Shown here piece by piece: positions 13,328-20,861 of a stretch of DNA of 39,424 nt (position 1 is the stretch's first letter; each line of letters opens with the position of its first letter). This DNA is from a virus. Below the pieces are notes generated by a model. The model had not been told where the DNA came from and made no database searches. It worked only from the letters and a program-made list of their open reading frames with translations. Where the stretch lies: positions 1 through 39,424 of IMG/VR virus record IMGVR_UViG_3300020457_000025; one strand, given 5' to 3'. The translations under genes and the position numbers were made by a program.

Positions 13328-13752
13328 GCATCCAGACATTCTTAGCAGCGTCGGAAATGATAGCTGCACACTTAAGAATTAAAGAGGCTGATCGTTGGTC
13401 GGCTCAAATATCTCAACTAAAATTTGTCTCCTTTACTCAAGCCTACCCAGAAGTAAGTCAAGAACAATTTTTATGGGCTTCTGAGCAGTTTGTTCAGACA
13501 ACAACCAATAAAGATTTTCTGCGCTATCCCACTTGGGATGAGTTGATGACTTTTCTTTACAGACTTGAGAACGGAAAACCTAATAGAAGTTGGGGATTCA
13601 AAGAAACACTACCTCCCATGTGTCAACCTGTGCCAAATCAATTGGCCTTAATGCCACCTAAGCCAGTATCTAACTATGAACCACCCGACAAAGAGAACAA
13701 ACAAGCTTACAAAACTTTTAAGGCTAACCGAGCGCTCAAAGGAGGGAACTGA
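13306..13752 (+). CDS. Possible helicase-loader-like protein
   Basis: The 148-residue protein has a helical N-terminal domain: two helices, then FVSFTQAYPEVSQEQFLWASEQFV and KDFLRYPTWDELMTFLYRL (about 72-90). An FP/YPTw-E pattern after paired helices recalls small helicase loader proteins such as phage SPP1 gp39. The C-terminal third is Pro-rich and probably disordered, with a basic end. It overlaps its neighbours (22 bases upstream, 1 downstream), so it is cotranscribed with the zinc-ribbon gene. The similarity is my reading of the pattern and needs a profile search. Confidence 0.4.
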   Translation: MAKQSKLSIQTFLAASEMIAAHLRIKEADRWSAQISQLKFVSFTQAYPEVSQEQFLWASEQFVQTTTNKDFLRYPTWDELMTFLYRLENGKPNRSWGFKETLPPMCQPVPNQLALMPPKPVSNYEPPDKENKQAYKTFKANRALKGGN

Positions 13753-13973
13753 TGGACAAGTTAATCGACGATTCCCAGTTAATAAAAATTTTAGAACGTG
13801 GGCTTCTCAGTGGGAAGTGGTCTATCGCTCAATTCAATAAGGGGAAAACGAATGGAAGAATACCAAGCGATAAATTTTTAGAAGAACATCCAGAATTTCA
13901 AGACTTTACTTTTAGAGATCTAAAAACATTTAATGAACAACATGGGAAAAACAATTCCAGCTACCTCTCGTGA
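13752..13973 (+). CDS. Small protein, unknown function
   Basis: A 73-residue protein with GGAGGG ahead of the ATG. It is mixed helical, with a basic patch (FNKGKTNGRIPSDKF, about 28-42) that could form an HTH-like turn. The start overlaps the previous stop by one base. No family is recognised. Confidence 0.6.
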   Translation: MDKLIDDSQLIKILERGLLSGKWSIAQFNKGKTNGRIPSDKFLEEHPEFQDFTFRDLKTFNEQHGKNNSSYLS

Positions 13974-14151
13974 TCCTTTCTTGGGTGATTACAAACATTA
14001 TCGTGTGCGATATAACTCACCTAAAATGAGATTTGGAAGTTGTGAAAAGATATACACTGCATTGAATCCAGCCGATGCAAAAAGAAAAGCAGTTGCCGAA
14101 CTTTCTAAAGATCATCCAAACGTAAGAGTTATGGTTGTAGGAGAAAGATGA
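13942..14151 (+). CDS. Small protein, unknown function
   Basis: A protein of 69 residues from the ATG at 13942, or 72 from the ATG at 13933. It overlaps the previous gene by about 30-40 bases in another frame. Alternating beta and helix elements (HYRVRYNSPKMRF; NPADAKRKAVAELSKDHPNV; VRVMVVGER) suggest a compact alpha/beta fold. The exonuclease follows after one base. Confidence 0.6.
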   Translation: MGKTIPATSRDPFLGDYKHYRVRYNSPKMRFGSCEKIYTALNPADAKRKAVAELSKDHPNVRVMVVGER

Positions 14152-14152
14152 T

Positions 14153-14899
14153 ATGAAAATGGCACTAATTGATGCAGAATTATTCTCTATTAAAGCTGCA
14201 TTTGCAACAGAAAATTATACATTATGGGATCCAGAAAATCACCCTGATACATGGCATTACACCATTGATTATCAAGAGGCATTAGCTAATTTTACTGATC
14301 AGTTACATACAATTAATGAATTACTACCTGATTACGGATTAGTTCTTTGTTGGGGAAAAGGTAAGAGCTTTCGTTATGACGTTTGGGATACCTACAAAAG
14401 TGATAGGAAAAAGAAATTAAGATCAATTCCAGCAGGCTACGCAGAGTTTAAAAAGAAACTGCAAGATAAATTTCCTTCTGCTGCTTTAGAGGGAATTGAA
14501 GGTGATGATGTGATGGGTGTTTTGTATTGTGAAAATGATGTGATTGTTTCTGAAGATAAGGACATGTTGACTATCCCTGGTCTGCATCTCAGAGGTGGAG
14601 AATTAATAGAAGTAACAAAATATTCAGCCGATCATGCTTTCTTTACACAAGTCTTATCAGGAGATGCAACAGATTCTTATCCAGGCTTAAAAAAATGTGG
14701 AAAGGTTGGTGCTAGTAAAATTCTTGCTAAGTGTAAGAATGAAAATGATATGTGGCACAGCGTTTTAGCTGCTTATGAGAAGGCAGGATTTGATGAAAGA
14801 TTTGCTTTAAGTCAAGCAAGATGCGCTCGAATATTAAGGCAAGGAGAATACAACTTAAAAACTAATACTCCCCTAATTTGGAATCCACCGATAAACTGA
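14153..14899 (+). CDS. 5'-3' exonuclease, FEN type (T7 gp6-like)
   Basis: The 248-residue nuclease shows the FEN/PIN metal sites in order: LIDAE (about 5-9), YKSDRKKK (about 82-89), EGIEGDDVMG (about 114-123), SEDKDML (about 134-140) and GDATDSYPGL followed by GKVGASKIL (about 173-195), the last a helix-hairpin-helix DNA contact. T7 gp6 has about 300 residues and degrades host DNA, removes RNA primers and helps make concatemers. In T7-like phages it follows the DNA polymerase; here it follows four genes of other kinds. Confidence 0.9.
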   Translation: MKMALIDAELFSIKAAFATENYTLWDPENHPDTWHYTIDYQEALANFTDQLHTINELLPDYGLVLCWGKGKSFRYDVWDTYKSDRKKKLRSIPAGYAEFKKKLQDKFPSAALEGIEGDDVMGVLYCENDVIVSEDKDMLTIPGLHLRGGELIEVTKYSADHAFFTQVLSGDATDSYPGLKKCGKVGASKILAKCKNENDMWHSVLAAYEKAGFDERFALSQARCARILRQGEYNLKTNTPLIWNPPIN

Positions 14900-14906
14900 T
14901 ATTGTT

Positions 14907-14920
14907 CTGCATAGTTGCAG
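14907..14920. promoter_or_regulatory. TGCA-N4-TGCA inverted repeat (copy 6)
   Basis: CTGCATAGTTGCAG is a perfect 5-base inverted repeat with a 4-base spacer, preceded by TTGTT as at the copy at 19000. It touches the GTG start of the next gene at 14921. Confidence 0.55.
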
Positions 14921-15106
14921 GTGTTTGAGCCTCTTGTTACTGAAGCTTTAATCAAGAAATTAGAGGATACTTTTCCAAGTAATCCTCTTAGGTCTATGAC
15001 CCATAGAGAACTTGATGTAATGATCGGACAACAAGAGGTAGTCGCCTATTTAAAAATGCTTCTAGATGAGCAAAAAACAGCCGACGTAAACTTGGAGGTG
15101 AGCTAA
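14921..15106 (+). CDS. Small conserved-looking protein, unknown function
   Basis: From a GTG at 14921 the protein has 61 residues; a TTG at 14915 would start inside the inverted repeat. The sequence is helical, with MTHRELDVMIGQQEVVAYLK (about 26-45 of the shorter form). Small proteins of this type sit between exonuclease and structural genes in marine T7-like phages. No function is known to me. It is the first gene of the virion module and has no Shine-Dalgarno sequence. Confidence 0.6.
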   Translation: MFEPLVTEALIKKLEDTFPSNPLRSMTHRELDVMIGQQEVVAYLKMLLDEQKTADVNLEVS

Positions 15107-15523
15107 ATGTGTAACGGCGGTGGTGGTGGCACCACAATTACAATGCCTGATACGTCTGCATACGATTCTCAACTTGATACTCAAATCATGTTGATGCAGC
15201 AGCAGCAGCAAAATACTGGGACGTTATTACAAAGTCAATTAAGTCAAGCACAGTTAGATAATCAGAATCTTTTATCAAGTATCAAAGATTTTAAAATATC
15301 AGCAGCAAAAGATGTCAGCGCTAATGCTGCAAGGATGTCTCAATTAATAGGCGCACCACCTCCTGATAAAACTGCAAAAGCTCCAGTTGTAGGAAGAGAT
15401 AGAGACAAAACTAAAAACAAAAAGAAGGGAAAGAAAAGCTTGCGTGTTGACAGGGTTAGTCAAAAGAAAACATCAACAAAGAAAAGCTCTGGTACGGGCT
15501 TGAACACCACTATTAAATACTAA
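15107..15523 (+). CDS. MCN-family protein 1, putative virion protein
   Basis: The 138-residue protein opens with MCNGGGGGTTITMP. A Gln-rich helical middle follows (about 25-75, with a run of five Gln), then a Lys-rich segment, and the end is SSGTGLNTTIKY. GGAGGTGAG precedes the ATG. It is the first of three tandem genes that share the MCN start and an SG-x-G-(V/L)-N ending. T7 keeps small virion/ejection proteins (gp6.7, gp7.3) at this point before the portal, so a similar role is plausible. A Cys at position 2 is odd for a cytoplasmic protein. Confidence 0.6.
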   Translation: MCNGGGGGTTITMPDTSAYDSQLDTQIMLMQQQQQNTGTLLQSQLSQAQLDNQNLLSSIKDFKISAAKDVSANAARMSQLIGAPPPDKTAKAPVVGRDRDKTKNKKKGKKSLRVDRVSQKKTSTKKSSGTGLNTTIKY

Positions 15524-15527
15524 AACC

Positions 15528-15944
15528 ATGTGCAACATTTTCGGAAAACCAAAGATGCCTGAGATTGTTTATCAAGGGCCAAGCCAAGAAGAACTGGATG
15601 CAAACCAAGCCAAGCTGGATTTGTTTATTGAAAACTCTGAAAAGCAAAACAAAACCTTTACTGATGCTTTACAGGTTCAGATAGATAATGCAGCAGCAAC
15701 GACTAAAACGCTAACCGACGAACTTGCAGCCTTAAAAACATCTCATCAAAATACTGTGGCTAGTTATTCAGGTCCAGCAGCAGGACAAACATACGCTGTT
15801 ACCACGAAACAAACTGATCCTGAAAATGCACAGACAACAACAACAATTAAACCAAAGAAAAAAGATAAAAATAAATCAACTTTAAAAGTAAGTCAAAACT
15901 CCGTTCAGAACACTTCTGGTAGCGGCGTTAACGTAGGAGTTTAA
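15528..15944 (+). CDS. MCN-family protein 2, putative virion protein
   Basis: The 138-residue protein starts MCNIFGKPKMPEIVYQGPSQ and has a long helical middle (about 20-85). A Lys-rich region follows, then the ending VQNTSGSGVNVGV, like those of its neighbours. It is probably a diverged duplicate of the flanking MCN genes. The VYQGPSQ segment resembles small coiled-coil proteins before the portal in other podophages. Confidence 0.6.
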   Translation: MCNIFGKPKMPEIVYQGPSQEELDANQAKLDLFIENSEKQNKTFTDALQVQIDNAAATTKTLTDELAALKTSHQNTVASYSGPAAGQTYAVTTKQTDPENAQTTTTIKPKKKDKNKSTLKVSQNSVQNTSGSGVNVGV

Positions 15945-15946
15945 CC

Positions 15947-16435
15947 ATGTGCAACGGACAGCAAAAAGTCAACAAGGCAGCCGCCGAAGAGCAGGCAAGG
16001 CTAGATGAGATTGCCAAGCAGAGGCAGTTAGAGAATGAACGAATAGCAGAACAACGTAAGATCGCTCTTCAGAATCAAGCAGATCAATACGATGCTTTAC
16101 TAAAACAACAAACGCTAATTGAAGCCGAGCAAGCAAAGCAACAAGCTGATTTCTTACAAGCCAAGAAAGATCAGGAGGCTGCACATGCCGCAGAATTGGC
16201 GAGCGCACAAGCCGCCGCCGCCGAAAGGCAGAAACAGGCACAGATGCAAGAAGCGGCACAAAGATCTTTAAGTGTTTTAGGTAGTAGAGACGTAGGCCAA
16301 CAAGGGCCAACTGCAAAAATAAATAACAAGAAAGGTGTATTCCAACAAGCTAGATATGACTCACCTACTAAAAACCTAAGCGTCGGTTCAACTAAAAAAA
16401 CTAGCGGCGTGGGTGTCAACCTTGGAGGTAAATGA
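15947..16435 (+). CDS. MCN-family protein 3, putative virion protein
   Basis: The 162-residue protein starts MCNGQQKVNKAAAEEQARLD and is one long Ala/Gln/Glu coiled coil to about residue 110, ending in KKTSGVGVNLGGK. It is the third tandem copy and overlaps the portal start as ATGA. TAGGAG lies upstream of the ATG. A coiled-coil rod fits a role in the internal core or in tail assembly, by analogy with T7 gp7.3; that is inference. Confidence 0.6.
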   Translation: MCNGQQKVNKAAAEEQARLDEIAKQRQLENERIAEQRKIALQNQADQYDALLKQQTLIEAEQAKQQADFLQAKKDQEAAHAAELASAQAAAAERQKQAQMQEAAQRSLSVLGSRDVGQQGPTAKINNKKGVFQQARYDSPTKNLSVGSTKKTSGVGVNLGGK

Positions 16436-18072
16436 ACATGAAGTATTCATCATCTGGTAAATGTGCAGAGCTATATAGAAAACTTGAATCCGAAAGGAAT
16501 AGCAATATTGAAACTGGCAATGAATGTGCAAGCTTAACGCTTCCATATTTGATGCAAGATACAGATGGATTTGGTCAGAAGGAAAAGAAGATCAATAACC
16601 AATGGAATGGAGTGGGCCAAAAAGGAACACAGACAATTGTTGCCAAATTACTTTTATCTTTGCTGCCACCAACTGAACAGATATTTAGATTTACTATTGA
16701 TGAAATTGAATATGCAAAGAATCAGCAGCAGTTAGCAGAGGCAGGCGCACCCCCAGAGGAGTTAGCAAAACAGAAAACAGATTTCGATTTGGCGTTAGCA
16801 AGATTAGAAAGAGTCTTGTTAAACGATATGGAAACGAGCAATGACAGATTGGCAATACAAGAAGCTCTAACTCAATTAGTTGTTTACGGAAATGCTCTGA
16901 TTTATATCGAAGAGAATGGCTTGCAATGTTTTCCTCTTTCAAGATATGTATTGAAGAGAGATTCAATTGGCAACCCTCTTCAAATCATTGTCTGCGAAAA
17001 GATAGCAAAGCAAGCATTACCAGAGGCAGCACAAGAATTATTGAAGGAAGAAGATGGAGAAGTGAAAGGGATTGTTGATGGTAGAGATGACTCTGATTAT
17101 CAAAATGATGTTGAGGTTTTCACCAATGTCTACTGGGAAGGGAATACTGTCCATTGGTATCAAGAAATAAAAGGGGCAGAGATTCCAGGGCAAAGAGGAT
17201 CAGCACCCAAAGATCAAAGTCCCTGGCTTCCATTGCGTATGTATAGAACCCAAGGAGAAAGTTATGCGCCTAGTTATATAGAAGCTGCATGTATGGCTGA
17301 TCTGAAAACAGCCGAGGCTTTAAGTCAAGCAATCACAGAAGGCGCATTGATCGCAGCACAGACAAAACACCTTGTTAAACCTAGTAGTGTTGTTAATCCT
17401 AAGAAGCTCGCGGAGGCCGCAAACGGCAGTTTCCTGGCAGGAAATCCTGATGACGTTTTTACAATTAGAACCGATAAAGGAAACGACATGCAAGTGGCCC
17501 TTCAGAGCTTGGCAACTGTAGAAGCAAGACTATCTCAAAGCTTCATGCTCCAAAATCCGAGGGACGCAGAAAGAGTGACAGCCGAGGAAATCAGAATATT
17601 AGAAAGAGAGATATCTGCAAATCTCGGTTCTATCTTTTCAATTTTAAGTCAAGAATTAATACGTCCATACATAGCAAGAAAGTTAGTTCTACTTACTAAG
17701 AGAGGGAAGATACCTGTACTTCCTAATAAGCTTGTTAAGCCTGTACTTTCTGTAGGACTACGAGCATTAGGGCGTTCAAATGATCTTGAAAAGACTGCAA
17801 GATTTATGCAGATCCTTCAGCAAAGTATCGGGCCAGAGGGAATTGCAATGTATGTCGATACGAGTGAGTTGATAAGGAGACTAGCTTCATCAATGGGGAT
17901 GGAACTTAACGGTCTAGTAAAAACTGATGAGCAGATTGAACAAGAAAAACAACAAGCAGAACAACAGGCAATGATGCAACAAGCAATGCAGTCGGGCATG
18001 GCTGACCCTCAAAAGTTAGCTAATGCTGCTGCTACAACTCAGGAACTTTCACAACCTACTGAACAACAATGA
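16432..18072 (+). CDS. Portal protein (T7 gp8-like)
   Basis: The 546-residue protein (T7 gp8: 536) forms the 12-subunit ring at one capsid vertex through which DNA passes. Family features include the N-terminal NECASLTLPYLM, the segment LLSLLPPTEQIFRF (about 73-86), the region MYRTQGESYAPSYIEAACMADLKT (about 265-288, read in parts) and the helical SQSFMLQNPRDAERVTAEEI (about 369-388). The C-terminus is Gln-rich, the usual barrel/crown tail. GGAGG precedes the start. Scaffold follows with an ATGA overlap. Confidence 0.93.
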   Translation: MNMKYSSSGKCAELYRKLESERNSNIETGNECASLTLPYLMQDTDGFGQKEKKINNQWNGVGQKGTQTIVAKLLLSLLPPTEQIFRFTIDEIEYAKNQQQLAEAGAPPEELAKQKTDFDLALARLERVLLNDMETSNDRLAIQEALTQLVVYGNALIYIEENGLQCFPLSRYVLKRDSIGNPLQIIVCEKIAKQALPEAAQELLKEEDGEVKGIVDGRDDSDYQNDVEVFTNVYWEGNTVHWYQEIKGAEIPGQRGSAPKDQSPWLPLRMYRTQGESYAPSYIEAACMADLKTAEALSQAITEGALIAAQTKHLVKPSSVVNPKKLAEAANGSFLAGNPDDVFTIRTDKGNDMQVALQSLATVEARLSQSFMLQNPRDAERVTAEEIRILEREISANLGSIFSILSQELIRPYIARKLVLLTKRGKIPVLPNKLVKPVLSVGLRALGRSNDLEKTARFMQILQQSIGPEGIAMYVDTSELIRRLASSMGMELNGLVKTDEQIEQEKQQAEQQAMMQQAMQSGMADPQKLANAAATTQELSQPTEQQ

Positions 18073-18974
18073 CCACCACTCCAGGCCCAGAAGTAAAAGA
18101 TATGCTCGGTCCAGGGCAGGAAGATATCTTTGATGACTTTGTTAAAGAAGTTGAAGAGCAACAGGCAAATATCAACCAACCTGAAACTCAAGATCAAACT
18201 GAAACCAATGAAGAATTAATTGGTGGAAAGTTTAAATCTACGGATGATTTATTAAAGGCTTATCAAGAAGCTGAACGCAAACTCAGCGAAGGCAAGCAGG
18301 AAACCCAAGAGTCACAAGCTCCTGATAACTGGCCTGAGAAGCCTGAAGAATACACAAGAGAACTTGGTATAGAGTTTTACGGGGAAGACGTTACTAACGC
18401 CTTGGAGAAGGCAGAGGTGAACCCTGTTGAAATGTCTAGCAAGTTTTGGTCAGGGCAAAATGTAGATAAAGAGATTGATGCCCTAGTTGATAAAGGTGGT
18501 ATCCCTAGAAAATTAGTTGATGCTTATTTACAAGGCAGAACTAAACAAGAAACACCACAGCAACAACAAGCAGAAGCACCAGGGCTAAATAAAGCTGATG
18601 CAGATAACATTATTAATTCAGTTGGAGGCGAACAATCATTCAATCAAATGACTGAGTGGATGAGAAATGGAGGTATTAACGAAACAGAATTAGCAACATA
18701 TAACATGCTTGTAGACGGAGGGAATTTACAAGTCGCTGAAAGTGCTGTAAGAAATATGATGAATAAATTTAAAGGAATAAATGATGAGCCAAAATTAATA
18801 TCAGGCGGCACATCATCTGGTGCTGATGTATTTAATTCAAAGGATCAAGCAATAGCAGCTATATCAGCAATAGATAAACAAACAGGTAGAAGAAAATATG
18901 ACGTAGATCCTAAGTATAGAAAATGGGTTGAGACAACAATGGAAAGATCACCATTAACTGAATACGACTTTTAA
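18069..18974 (+). CDS. Scaffolding protein (T7 gp9-like)
   Basis: The 301-residue protein (T7 gp9: 307) is acidic, Gln-rich and low in complexity, between portal and capsid genes. It contains GGKFKSTDDLLKAYQEAERK (about 52-71), a common scaffold element, and a C-terminal helical part ending in RKWVETTMERSPLTEYDF. It guides procapsid assembly and leaves before maturation. There is no ribosome site, so translation probably couples to the portal gene. Confidence 0.88.
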   Translation: MTTTPGPEVKDMLGPGQEDIFDDFVKEVEEQQANINQPETQDQTETNEELIGGKFKSTDDLLKAYQEAERKLSEGKQETQESQAPDNWPEKPEEYTRELGIEFYGEDVTNALEKAEVNPVEMSSKFWSGQNVDKEIDALVDKGGIPRKLVDAYLQGRTKQETPQQQQAEAPGLNKADADNIINSVGGEQSFNQMTEWMRNGGINETELATYNMLVDGGNLQVAESAVRNMMNKFKGINDEPKLISGGTSSGADVFNSKDQAIAAISAIDKQTGRRKYDVDPKYRKWVETTMERSPLTEYDF

Positions 18975-18999
18975 CGCTATTATTTTTGCATGAGTTGTT

Positions 19000-19013
19000 C
19001 TGCACTTGTGCAG
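19000..19013. promoter_or_regulatory. TGCA-N4-TGCA inverted repeat (copy 7)
   Basis: CTGCACTTGTGCAG is a perfect inverted repeat, preceded by TTGTT as at 14907. It lies 75 bases before the capsid gene and is followed at once by the hairpin at 19014-19048. Confidence 0.55.
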
Positions 19014-19048
19014 TTAATTAAGCCTCTTGCGGGAGATAACTTAATTAA
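19014..19048 (+). promoter_or_regulatory. Hairpin in the capsid gene leader
   Basis: TTAATTAAG (19014-19022) and CTTAATTAA (19040-19048) form a perfect 9-base stem around a 17-base loop that itself contains CTC/GAG. It would sit at the 5' end of capsid mRNA if transcription starts at the adjacent motif, and could stabilise this abundant message, as RNase III-processed ends do in T7. The role is inferred. Confidence 0.5.
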
Positions 19049-19088
19049 TCAAACAAAGAAAGACACTCACCTATAAAAAAATAGTCAA

Positions 19089-20096
19089 ATGGCTAATGCC
19101 AGTTTAGACCGTTTAGGTCAAATTAAAGGCGCAAATGCTGTAGACGCTCTCTTTCTCAAACTGGGAATTAGTGAGCTTCTTTCAGCCTTCGAGCGCAATT
19201 GTGTATTTAAAGGTAAAGTAAAAGAACGGACCATATCAGGCGGCAAATCAGCAGCCTTCCCCGTTTCTGGACGCGCTTCGGCGGCCTATCACGTACCTGG
19301 TTCGCCAATATTAGGGGCAACAAATAGCCCTGGAGATAGAAACGAACAGGTCATTAATTTAGATGGATTGTTAATAGCCGATCAGGTTATTTACGACCTA
19401 GATAGGTTAATGAATTATTATGAGGAAAGGTCTGATATCACTAATCAGTTGGGCCTTGCTCTTGCTTACGAATGGGATAAAAGAGCCGCTAGAGTTCTCT
19501 ATGCAGCAGCGAACACTTCGACAGAACCACTGGCGAAGACTATTAACGCTAATCGCACAGGACATACAGCGACACTTTCATCTGGTTATGCAGCAGCTAC
19601 CAAGAACGCTAAGGGTGATGAGCTAATTGAAAAGATTAGTTCTATCAAGGTTGAGATGCAAAAAGCTGATGTTCCAACTGAGAACTTAGTTTGCGTTGTT
19701 GGCCCTGACGAGTACGATTTCTTACTTGACTCCACTAGAGCAATCAACACTGATTTCAACAGTGGTGGCGGTGAGAATGGATCATTTGCAGGAGGACGTG
19801 TATTGCGTGTTAAGGGTATTGATGTTCACATGTCAAACCATGTAACCCAAGCCTCTTATACGAATGGCACTTATGACAAAAACGCTGCTTATCAGCAGGA
19901 TTTGTCTAAGAATAAAGCAATCGTGTTCCATAGAGACGCAATCGGTGTGCTGACTTTAAAATCACCGAGTTTACAGGTCACACCTGAAGGCTCATCTTTT
20001 AATGTCATGTACCAAGCAAGCCTCATGGTTGCTCGTATGGCTATTGGTATGAATGTACTGAGAGCCGAGTGTGCAGGTGTAATCGAAATCCCATAG
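19089..20096 (+). CDS. Major capsid protein (T7 gp10-like)
   Basis: The 335-residue HK97-fold capsid protein (T7 gp10A: 345) forms the shell. Family features are the early FLKLGISELLSAFERNCVFKG (about 19-39, read in parts), the E-loop-like ISGGKSAAFPVSGRASAAYH, the helix YDLDRLMNYYEERSDITNQL and the core CVVGPDEYDFLLDS. No ribosome site is visible. Its own motif and hairpin leader and a following terminator (20123) would give a separate abundant message. Confidence 0.95.
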   Translation: MANASLDRLGQIKGANAVDALFLKLGISELLSAFERNCVFKGKVKERTISGGKSAAFPVSGRASAAYHVPGSPILGATNSPGDRNEQVINLDGLLIADQVIYDLDRLMNYYEERSDITNQLGLALAYEWDKRAARVLYAAANTSTEPLAKTINANRTGHTATLSSGYAAATKNAKGDELIEKISSIKVEMQKADVPTENLVCVVGPDEYDFLLDSTRAINTDFNSGGGENGSFAGGRVLRVKGIDVHMSNHVTQASYTNGTYDKNAAYQQDLSKNKAIVFHRDAIGVLTLKSPSLQVTPEGSSFNVMYQASLMVARMAIGMNVLRAECAGVIEIP

Positions 20097-20122
20097 ATTA
20101 TTACTAGCAGAGGTACTAATTT

Positions 20123-20156
20123 CCCCTGATTTTGTTCAGTCAGGGGACTTTCTTCT
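20123..20156 (+). terminator. Hairpin after the capsid gene
   Basis: CCCCTGA (20123-20129) pairs with TCAGGGG (20140-20146) around a 10-base loop, followed by the pyrimidine-rich ACTTTCTTCT. This matches the T7 layout, where a terminator follows gene 10. The T-tract is interrupted, so termination may be partial. Confidence 0.65.
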
Positions 20157-20162
20157 AAATAA

Positions 20163-20191
20163 CCGATAAGATGAAGATTGCATGTGTGCAG
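20163..20191 (+). promoter_or_regulatory. Extended TGCA motif (copy 8), late promoter candidate
   Basis: The core TTGCATGTGTGCAG (20178-20191) is preceded by CCGATAAGAT. The same arrangement, CCGATAAGAT-N9-ATGTGTGCAG with identical total length, occurs at 33914-33942 before the tail fibre. It ends 10 bases before the gp11 ATG. The shared size and end sequences favour a promoter. Confidence 0.55.
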
Positions 20192-20201
20192 TCTTTTTTT
20201 T

Positions 20202-20861
20202 ATGGGATTAGCCAATCAATCAAAAGCACCAGGGAGAACCACACTTTTAGAAGCTGTAAATATCTGTCTTCAAAATATTGGTGAGCAACCTGTCAACAGT
20301 TTAGAAACTCAGCAAGTAGTAGAAGCTGCAATGGCTGAGAAGACAATCCTAGAGTTTTTCAAAGAAGGACAGACAAGAGGATGGAGCTGGAACACCGAGT
20401 ATGAATATGAATTTTCAAAGAACGTAGATAATCAAATTATTGTTCCTGATAACCTCGTCAGCTTTAGTACTGATCCCTATGAATGGGATGGTCGTTTCAT
20501 CGTCAGAGGAACCAAGGTATATGACAGAGAAAAAAGAACTTACATTATTCCTGATGATGTAGCGAAAACTATTAAGGCAGATACCATTTGGCTTTTACCT
20601 TGGGATGAATGTCCAGAAGTTTTCAATAGGTGGACAACTATAAGATCTGCAAGAGTCTTTAGTGATCGTGTCTTAGCAGATGACGCAATCTTTAAGTACA
20701 CAGCACTAGACGAACAAGGGGCGTTAATTGAATTGCAACGAATTGAGATAGAACAATCACAACCCAATAGCCTTACAGGTGGTCCAGGGCTAATCCCAGG
20801 AAGAACTTATTCAGCAGGCTATGGATTACTAGGAAGAAGGAGAGGATATATAGATGGCTAA
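20202..20861 (+). CDS. Tail tubular protein A (T7 gp11-like)
   Basis: The 219-residue protein (T7 gp11: 196) forms the ring between portal and nozzle. It begins MGLANQSKAPGRTTLLEAVN and has the conserved early segment VNICLQNIGEQPVNSLE. The C-terminus is a Gly/Tyr-rich tail. A TTG start at 20178 lies inside the regulatory motif, so the ATG at 20202 is preferred. It overlaps gp12 by 8 bases. Confidence 0.92.
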   Translation: MGLANQSKAPGRTTLLEAVNICLQNIGEQPVNSLETQQVVEAAMAEKTILEFFKEGQTRGWSWNTEYEYEFSKNVDNQIIVPDNLVSFSTDPYEWDGRFIVRGTKVYDREKRTYIIPDDVAKTIKADTIWLLPWDECPEVFNRWTTIRSARVFSDRVLADDAIFKYTALDEQGALIELQRIEIEQSQPNSLTGGPGLIPGRTYSAGYGLLGRRRGYIDG

